Positions 58,715-63,732 of a DNA stretch of 63,732 nt are shown in pieces. The notes under the pieces are model-generated. The model searched no databases. It worked only from the letters and a program-made list of their open reading frames with translations, and was not told the origin of the DNA. The position numbers and the translations under genes are program-made. The stretch comes from DATJBC01 sp035515515 (lineage in GTDB: Bacteria; Actinomycetota; Acidimicrobiia; Acidimicrobiales; UBA8190): contig DATJBC010000108.1 of assembly GCA_035515515.1 (NCBI GenBank), positions 1 to 63,732 on the forward strand. The letters run 5' to 3'. Position 1 is the stretch's first letter. Each line of letters opens with the position of its first letter.

Positions 58715-59563
58715 TCAGCCCCCGGGCAGGGGCGGCAGGGGCACGCCGGCACCCCGGTAGGCCCGCTCGATGAAGGGCTGCGCCGTCTCCACCTGCGACG
58801 CCGGCGGGTGGTCGGCGAGGAACGCTTGGAACTGGTCGACGGCGTCGCCGTCGTCGCCGGCCGCCAGGTACATGGACCCGAGGTAGAGGTGCGGGGCGTA
58901 CGCCGAGGGCTGGGCGCGCACCGCGGCCTGCTCCCGGGACTCGGCGTCGTCGAGCACGGCGGTGCTCCCGGCCTGCACGCCGGCCTCGAACTCGAGCCAC
59001 CCCGACTGCGCCAGGGCGTCCACCTGGGTGGGGTCCTGGGCGAGCACCTGGTGGTACAGGCGCAGCGCCCCGGCGGCGTCGCCCTGCTGCTCGAGGGCCT
59101 CGGCCTGCGACAGCGTGCGCCGCACCTGCTCCGCCTTGCTCAGCTCGACCGTCCCCGACGCGGTCTGGCCGGGGAGGCGGCTGGCCGTGTGGGTGGCCAC
59201 CAGCACGACGGCCACCACCACGGCGGCGGCCACGAGGCCGCCACCCACCACCAGCCGGCGCCGCCGGGGCGCCGCACGGCCCCGGCGCGCCGGGGGCGCG
59301 TCCGGCCCGGCCCCGTCGCCGGGCCCGCCGGCCGCCCGCGGGGCCGCCGCCCCCCGGTGCGGGGCGGGGGCGCGGGGCGCGTCGTCGCCCTGGAGGGCGC
59401 GCAGCACCGCCGCGGCCCGGCGCGTGTAGCTGGCGCGCAGGGCGGCGTAGTCGTCGTCGGCCAGGTCGCCGGCGGCATGCTCGCGCTCGAGGTCCTCCAG
59501 GGAGTCGAGGAGAAAGGCGCGCTCGTCTTCGAGCGCGGGAGCGCTCGGGGCACAGCGCCTCAC
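58715..59563 (-). CDS. ccmI: Cytochrome c biogenesis protein CcmI-like, TPR
   Basis: 282-residue membrane-anchored protein at the end of the ccm operon. An N-terminal helix DERAFLLDSLEDLEREHAAGDLADDDYAAL is the CcmI start pattern; a Pro/Arg-rich stretch and one membrane helix (about 95-117) follow; the C-terminal half has TPR-like helices (AEALEQQGDAAGALRLYHQVLAQDPTQVDAL). CcmI chaperones apocytochrome c for attachment. GTG 59563 overlaps the ccmH stop by 4 bp. The N-terminus lies before the membrane helix, a topology unlike the E. coli CcmH C-terminal half. Confidence 0.8.
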   Translation of the reverse strand: MRRCAPSAPALEDERAFLLDSLEDLEREHAAGDLADDDYAALRASYTRRAAAVLRALQGDDAPRAPAPHRGAAAPRAAGGPGDGAGPDAPPARRGRAAPRRRRLVVGGGLVAAAVVVAVVLVATHTASRLPGQTASGTVELSKAEQVRRTLSQAEALEQQGDAAGALRLYHQVLAQDPTQVDALAQSGWLEFEAGVQAGSTAVLDDAESREQAAVRAQPSAYAPHLYLGSMYLAAGDDGDAVDQFQAFLADHPPASQVETAQPFIERAYRGAGVPLPPLPGG

Positions 59564-60108
59564 GGCGCGCCCGCCCCGTGGCCCAGGGCGGGCCGGCGGG
59601 GCGCCGGGCCGCCGGCCACGGCGCGCGTCTCGAGCGCCCGGTCCACGAGCGCCCGGTCCACAAGCGCCCGGTCGTCGTCGGACACCGGCGCGCCCCCCAC
59701 GCGCCGACGGCGCCAGAACAGCGCCCCCAGCGCGGCGCCGGCCAGCCCCACCGCCAGCGGCGGCAGCACCCACACCCACACCGTGGGCCCGTGGGCGGGC
59801 GGGCGCAGCAGGATGCTCGGCCCGTAGCGGCTCACGACGTACGCCTCGATCTGGGCGTCGCTCTGCCCGGCCCGCACCCGGCTGGACACGGCCTGGCGGA
59901 TGGCGGCCGCTGTGGACGCCGAGGAGTTGGCCACCGAGATGCCCGCGCAGCTGGGGCAGCGCAGCCCGGCCTCGATGCGCGCGGCGCGCTGGGCGGCGCT
60001 GGGGGGCCCCGCCGGGCGGCCGGCGCCCACGGCCAGGGCGACGCCGACCACGACGGCCAGCACCACCCACGCCACCCAGCGCCAGGGTCGGCGGGGGGCC
60101 TCGGTCAC
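59560..60108 (-). CDS. ccmH: Cytochrome c maturation protein CcmH
   Basis: 182-residue membrane protein with two helices (about 11-28 and 103-125) and the apocytochrome thiol-reductase motif LRCPSCAG between them, as in CcmH/NrfF. It keeps the heme-binding Cys pair of the apocytochrome reduced. VSSRVRAGQSDAQIEAYVVSRYGPSILLRPP is the family core. GTG 60108 overlaps ccmG by 4 bp and its stop overlaps ccmI. Confidence 0.92.
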   Translation of the reverse strand: MTEAPRRPWRWVAWVVLAVVVGVALAVGAGRPAGPPSAAQRAARIEAGLRCPSCAGISVANSSASTAAAIRQAVSSRVRAGQSDAQIEAYVVSRYGPSILLRPPAHGPTVWVWVLPPLAVGLAGAALGALFWRRRRVGGAPVSDDDRALVDRALVDRALETRAVAGGPAPRRPALGHGAGAP

Positions 60109-60710
60109 GTCCCCCTCCCCTGGGCCCGCGCCAGGGAGCGGTCGAGCAGCGCGGCCGTCATGGGCCCGTCGAAGTGCGCCACCACCTCGCCCTCCGGCGA
60201 CACGAGGAACGTCTCGGGCGGCCCCCGCACCCCGTACTGCAGCGCCGTCTGGCCGCCCGGGTCCACCACGGCCGGCCACGTCGCCCCCGACGACGCCATG
60301 AAGCGGCGCGCCGTCGAGGCGGCGTCGTCGAACACCACGCCCACCAGGGCGGCCGCCCCCGGGGCGCGGTGTGCATAGGCGAAGGCCACGAGCTCGGCCT
60401 GCTCCTGCTGGCAGGGCGGGCACCAGCTGGCGAAGAAGTTCACCACCACCCACCGGCCCCGCAGGGCCGAGAGGTGGAAGGCGCCCCCCGCCAGGGTGGC
60501 GCCGCCGATGGCGGGCGCCGCCTGCCCCACGAGGGGGGTGTCGACCTCGGTGGCCCCCTGGTCGGGGCTCGTGGCCAGCACGGCCACCAGGCCCGCCGCC
60601 ACCACCAGGACGCCCAGGGCCACCCACCGGGCGCTGTGGCGGCGCCCCGACGTCCCGGGGGGCGCCTCGGGCGCCGCCGGGGGCGCCAGGGCCACGTCGG
60701 GGACCGTCAT
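60105..60710 (-). CDS. ccmG: Thiol:disulfide interchange protein CcmG (TlpA/DsbE-like)
   Basis: 201-residue membrane-anchored thioredoxin-fold protein. One helix at about 28-47 anchors it; the outside domain has VVVNFFASWCPPCQQEQAEL with the redox WCPPC and a later cis-Pro segment GVRGPPETFLVSPEGEVV, whose GxRGxPETF block is typical of CcmG. It passes electrons to CcmH. ATG 60710 and the stop both overlap neighbouring genes by 4 bp. Confidence 0.93.
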   Translation of the reverse strand: MTVPDVALAPPAAPEAPPGTSGRRHSARWVALGVLVVAAGLVAVLATSPDQGATEVDTPLVGQAAPAIGGATLAGGAFHLSALRGRWVVVNFFASWCPPCQQEQAELVAFAYAHRAPGAAALVGVVFDDAASTARRFMASSGATWPAVVDPGGQTALQYGVRGPPETFLVSPEGEVVAHFDGPMTAALLDRSLARAQGRGT

Positions 60711-62803
60711 GGCGTGGCGGCCGGGACGGGCTCCTCGGACTCCGCCGTGCCGGGCGCCGGCTCCGCCTCGGGCGCCCCCTGCCCCGGCGCGCCCGGGGGG
60801 GCGGCGCCCGCCGGGGCGGCAGGGCGCGCCGCGCCCCGGGCCTCGGTCCCCGGCACGGGCGCCGAGGCGGGGTCGGTGGGGCGCCGCCGGCGCCCGGGGA
60901 CGGCGGCCAGCACCGCCCCCAGCACCACCAGGGCGCCCCCGCCCCACAGCCACATCACGAGGGGCTGGACCGTGACGCCGATGGTCACGGGGCCGCGCGC
61001 CTGCGTGGGCAGGGCGTCCACCGTCAGGTACACGTCGTCCTCGAGGCCCGAGTCGATGGCGGGCGTGCCCACCGGCTCGGCGCCCGACCCGAACTGGCTC
61101 ACGGCGGGACGCAGGGGCCCGCCGCCGTCGACGCGCACCACCGCCTCGGTGGCGGTGCGCACCGGGGACCGCACCACGGCCAGGTGCTCGTAGGAGATGC
61201 GGTGCCCGCCGCTCGTGGCCGACTGGCCGGGGCGCAGCGTGACCTCACCGCGGTGGCCGAACGACGTCGCCGCCGCCAGGGCGACGGCGATCACGACCAC
61301 GCCGAGGTGCACGACCATGCCCCCGTTGGCGCGCCCCACGAAGCCCCGCCACGCCCCCGCGCCGGCGCGGTGGGCGGCCCGGGTGGCCAGCGCCAGCTGC
61401 CGGAGGTTGGCCGCCGCCGCGAAGGCCCCCAGCCCGAAGGCGGCCAGCGGGGCCAGGCCCCGCACACCGCCCACGACGCACCCCACGATCACGAGCCCCC
61501 CCACCCAGGCCGGCACCACGAGGCGGTCGCGCACCACCGCCGGCCGTGCCTTGCGCCACGGCAGCGCGGGGCCGATGGCCATGAGGAACAACAGCGCCAG
61601 GCCGATGGGCAGCGCCATGGCGTCGAAGTAGGGCGCACCCACCGTCACCTGCTGGCCCCGGAAGGCCTCGTAGAGGAGCGGGAACACCGTGCCCAGCAGG
61701 ACGACGAAGGCGAACGCCACGAACAGCAGGTTGTTGACGAGGAAGGCGCCTTCGCGGCTGACGGGGGCGTCGATGCCCCCGGCGGCGCGCAGGCGGTCGC
61801 CCCGCCAGGCGATGAGGCCCACCCCGACGGCGAGCACCACGCCGAAGAAGCCGAGCAACAGCGGCCCGATGTCGGAGTCCGAGAAGGCGTGCACCGACTC
61901 GATGACCCCCGAGCGGGTGAGGAAGGTCCCCAGGATGGTGAGGCTGAAGGTGGCGACCACGAGCGATAGGTTCCACACCCGCAGCAGGCCGCGCCGCTCC
62001 TGGACGAGCACCGAGTGGAGGTAGGCGGTGGCGCACAGCCAGGGGAGGAACGAGGCGTTCTCGACGGGGTCCCAGGCCCAGAAGCCGCCCCATCCGAGCA
62101 CCTGGTACGACCACCACGCGCCGAGGACGATCCCCACCGTCAGGAACCCCCAGGCGAACAGCGACCAGCGGCGGGTGGCGAGCTGCCACCCCTCCCCGGT
62201 GCGCCCCGTCACGAGCGAGGCCAGCGCGAAGGCGAAGGGGATGGTGAAGCCCACGAAGCCGAGGTAGAGCACGGGCGGGTGGAACGCCACCAGGGCGTTG
62301 TCCTGCAGCAGCACGTTGGGCCCCAGCCCGTTGGCGGGCACCGCCCCGCTCACGGTGCGGAACGGGTCGGCGGGCCCGGCCATGAGCGCGAAGAAGAAGG
62401 CCGCCACCACCAGCGTGACGAGGGTGGCCCAGGCCACGAGGGGGTCGTCGGCCTGGCGGCGGAAGCGCCACACCATGGCCACGATGTAGCCGGCCAGGAT
62501 CAGTCCCCACAGCAAGATGGACCCCGCCAGCGCCGACCACATGCCGGTGACGGTGTAGAGCAGGGGCGTGGCCCGGCTGTTGTTGGCGGCCACGAAGGCC
62601 ACCGAGAAGTCGTGGGTGACGAGCGCCCGCTCCATGGCCACCGTGGCGAGCACGGCCCCGGCCAAGAGGAGCCAGGCGTAGACGCGTCCGGTGCGGGCGA
62701 TGTCGGGCCGCCGGCGCCACAGGCCGTAGACGATCACCCCCGCCCCCACCACCGACGCCGCCAGGCCCAGGAGGACGCCGCTGTGCCCCAGGGCGGCGTT
62801 CAC
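60707..62803 (-). CDS. ccmF: Heme lyase CcmF
   Basis: 698-residue multi-pass membrane protein that attaches heme to apocytochrome c. Diagnostic segments are the tryptophan-rich heme-handling loop WGGFWAWDPVENASFLPWL, NALVAFHPPVLYLGFVGFT, TFLTRSGVIESVHAFSDS and the long outside domain before the last helix (VTLRPGQSATSGGHRISYEHLAV). About fifteen hydrophobic helices are visible. A Pro/Ala-rich tail ends the protein. GTG 62803 overlaps the ccmE stop; the CcmF stop overlaps ccmG. Confidence 0.96.
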   Translation of the reverse strand: MNAALGHSGVLLGLAASVVGAGVIVYGLWRRRPDIARTGRVYAWLLLAGAVLATVAMERALVTHDFSVAFVAANNSRATPLLYTVTGMWSALAGSILLWGLILAGYIVAMVWRFRRQADDPLVAWATLVTLVVAAFFFALMAGPADPFRTVSGAVPANGLGPNVLLQDNALVAFHPPVLYLGFVGFTIPFAFALASLVTGRTGEGWQLATRRWSLFAWGFLTVGIVLGAWWSYQVLGWGGFWAWDPVENASFLPWLCATAYLHSVLVQERRGLLRVWNLSLVVATFSLTILGTFLTRSGVIESVHAFSDSDIGPLLLGFFGVVLAVGVGLIAWRGDRLRAAGGIDAPVSREGAFLVNNLLFVAFAFVVLLGTVFPLLYEAFRGQQVTVGAPYFDAMALPIGLALLFLMAIGPALPWRKARPAVVRDRLVVPAWVGGLVIVGCVVGGVRGLAPLAAFGLGAFAAAANLRQLALATRAAHRAGAGAWRGFVGRANGGMVVHLGVVVIAVALAAATSFGHRGEVTLRPGQSATSGGHRISYEHLAVVRSPVRTATEAVVRVDGGGPLRPAVSQFGSGAEPVGTPAIDSGLEDDVYLTVDALPTQARGPVTIGVTVQPLVMWLWGGGALVVLGAVLAAVPGRRRRPTDPASAPVPGTEARGAARPAAPAGAAPPGAPGQGAPEAEPAPGTAESEEPVPAATP

Positions 62804-63279
62804 CGCACGCTCCCGTCGGGCGCCCGCACCCGGGTGGGGTGTTGCTCGATGTACTGGGCGCTGTGGTCCACGATGAGCTGGTCCGAGACGAACGTGGCGC
62901 CCTGGAAGTGGCCGACCACCACCACCGGGACGTCGGGCTGGAACAGCTGCGGCGGGTTGCCGTGGTTCACCACCGGCACCCGGTGGTGGGTGCCGGCCGC
63001 CACGAAGCGCACCCCGTCGTGCTGGCGGTGCACGGTCCCGGGGACCACCACGCCCTCGAGCCTGAAGGTGCGCGTGCCCAGGGTGGCCTTCTGCGCCAGG
63101 GCCTGGTCGACGGTCTCGAAGTAATTGAGCGACCCGCCCAGCCCCTCGACGAGGAGGAACACGAAGGCGCCCACCAGCACCGCCCCGACCGCGGCCAGGC
63201 GCCAGCGCGACACGGCGCGGCGCGGGCGGGCGCGGGGCGCCGGGGCGGGCGTGTCGGTGCCGGGGACGGTGACGGTCAC
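62800..63279 (-). CDS. ccmE: Heme chaperone CcmE
   Basis: 159-residue membrane-anchored heme chaperone. One helix at about 27-46 (WRLAAVGAVLVGAFVFLLVE) is followed by the OB-fold domain (RTFRLEGVVVPGTV, VPVVVVGHF) and the covalent heme-binding motif DHSAQY, His-x3-Tyr. The common form is HDExY; here the acidic residues after His are Ser-Ala-Gln. GTG 63279 overlaps the ccmD stop (GTGA) and is preferred to a longer frame beginning at 63339 that lies inside ccmD. Confidence 0.92.
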   Translation of the reverse strand: MTVTVPGTDTPAPAPRARPRRAVSRWRLAAVGAVLVGAFVFLLVEGLGGSLNYFETVDQALAQKATLGTRTFRLEGVVVPGTVHRQHDGVRFVAAGTHHRVPVVNHGNPPQLFQPDVPVVVVGHFQGATFVSDQLIVDHSAQYIEQHPTRVRAPDGSVR

Positions 63280-63404
63280 CGCGCGGGGGGCTTCGGGCGC
63301 GGGGCGGCCAGGCGCTCGAGGCGGCGCCCGCGCCGCCACAGGAGCGCGGCGTAGCCGGCCAGGACGCTCAGGGCGATGGCGTAGCCGGCGTCGATGTACC
63401 TCAT
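63276..63404 (-). CDS. ccmD: Heme exporter-associated small protein CcmD
   Basis: 42-residue single-helix membrane protein, too short for routine calls. It reads MRYIDAGYAIALSVLAGYAALLWRRGRRLERL, with the Tyr-rich helix and basic C-terminus expected of CcmD, which holds CcmE and the CcmABC complex together. Position between ccmC and ccmE and 4-bp overlaps on both sides support the call. Confidence 0.82.
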   Translation of the reverse strand: MRYIDAGYAIALSVLAGYAALLWRRGRRLERLAAPRPKPPAR

Positions 63405-63732
63405 GGCGTCGGCGTGGTCACGAGCCCGGCGGCGTCGGCGCCCGCCGGCACCGGCTCGGCCGCCCGGGGGCCCTCGGACCACCGCTCGCGCAACGCCACG
63501 TCGAGGGCGCTGTCCTCGAGCTGCTCGGCCAGCACCTCGACGCGGTAGCGCACCACCAGCATCCACGCGAAGGCCAGGGTGAAGGCCACGAACCCCAGCA
63601 ACAGCGTCCACGCCATGACGCCGTGGATGGTCGGCGAGAAGTCGGGATTGATGACCGTCGCCTGTTGGTGCAGCGTGTGCCACCAGTTGACCGAGAAGTG
63701 GACGATGGGGACGTCCAGCGCGCTCACGAGCG
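63401..63732 (-). CDS. ccmC: Heme handling protein CcmC, 5' end beyond window
   Basis: Only the C-terminal 110 residues are in the window. The first visible residues contain ALDVPIVHFSVNWWHTLHQQATV, matching the last outside loop of CcmC, with the conserved WWxxLHQ and its His. One membrane helix and a polar tail follow. Its stop overlaps the ccmD start (ATGA). CcmC loads heme onto CcmE. The start and any upstream ccmA or ccmB lie to the right of the window. Confidence 0.85.
   Translation of the reverse strand, partial: LVSALDVPIVHFSVNWWHTLHQQATVINPDFSPTIHGVMAWTLLLGFVAFTLAFAWMLVVRYRVEVLAEQLEDSALDVALRERWSEGPRAAEPVPAGADAAGLVTTPTP

Noticed and set aside
62800..63339. CcmE beginning at 63339
   Set aside because: The extra 20 residues lie inside ccmD in another frame; GTG 63279 overlaps the ccmD stop as all other junctions in the operon do.

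Overview
The window reads as chromosomal DNA of a very high-GC actinobacterium, most likely an Acidimicrobiia-like lineage (inference). The markers are a WhiB1-type regulator, an F420-type luciferase-like oxidoreductase, and the actinobacterial trio of histidine phosphatase, DUF3090 and SCO1664-family proteins. A paired ArsA/Get3-like ATPase set with DUF3107, a PdtaS-like kinase and a secreted protein with repeated GYWLVASDGG-type propeller units point the same way. Codon third positions are almost all G or C. GTG starts are common, and several genes look leaderless, with a TANNNT box 6 to 8 nt before the start codon. I see no rRNA, tRNA, CRISPR array, insertion sequence or prophage.

Layout: 1-1626 holds a divergent pair of cell-wall enzymes (L,D-transpeptidase, M15 peptidase). 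1700-4516 is a redox operon (SDR, LLM oxidoreductase, MDR reductase). 4519-15933 carries two dimeric-barrel proteins, a PQQ-like propeller lipoprotein, aconitase, a GH43-propeller fusion, a Ser/Thr kinase, an HtrA-like protease divergent from an HxlR regulator, and a glutamine amidotransferase. 15939-24741 contains a PIG-L deacetylase, FtsH, a secernin-like C69 peptidase, a DEAD-box helicase, ThiC with a TPP riboswitch, a small hypothetical protein and a DHFR-like reductase. 24946-30459 has a peroxiredoxin, an Fpg/Nei glycosylase, an FrhB-like protein, a family 5 uracil-DNA glycosylase, the actinobacterial trio and SixA. 30456-36113 has the DUF459/MBOAT envelope-acylation pair, EtfBA and a GDPD.

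36420-50822 is rich in regulation: WhiB, a hybrid histidine kinase with an OmpR-type regulator, a PdtaS-like kinase with a PHP phosphatase, a diguanylate cyclase, and an ABC transporter with a NarL-type two-component system. 50945-58640 contains the two ArsA ATPases with DUF3107, a dGTPase, Mrp, a SufR-like regulator, a cysteine desulfurase, and a frameshifted flavin-binding gene. 58715-63732 is a tightly overlapping System I cytochrome c maturation operon (ccmC-D-E-F-G-H-I), unexpected for a Gram-positive actinobacterium and running off the right edge.

The least ordinary items are the ccm operon, the SufR/desulfurase junction (same frame, one TGA, no canonical start codon), the TPP riboswitch entered by an upstream reading frame, and the probable operator between the HtrA-like protease and the HxlR gene. 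No obviously new multi-gene defence or mobile system is visible.
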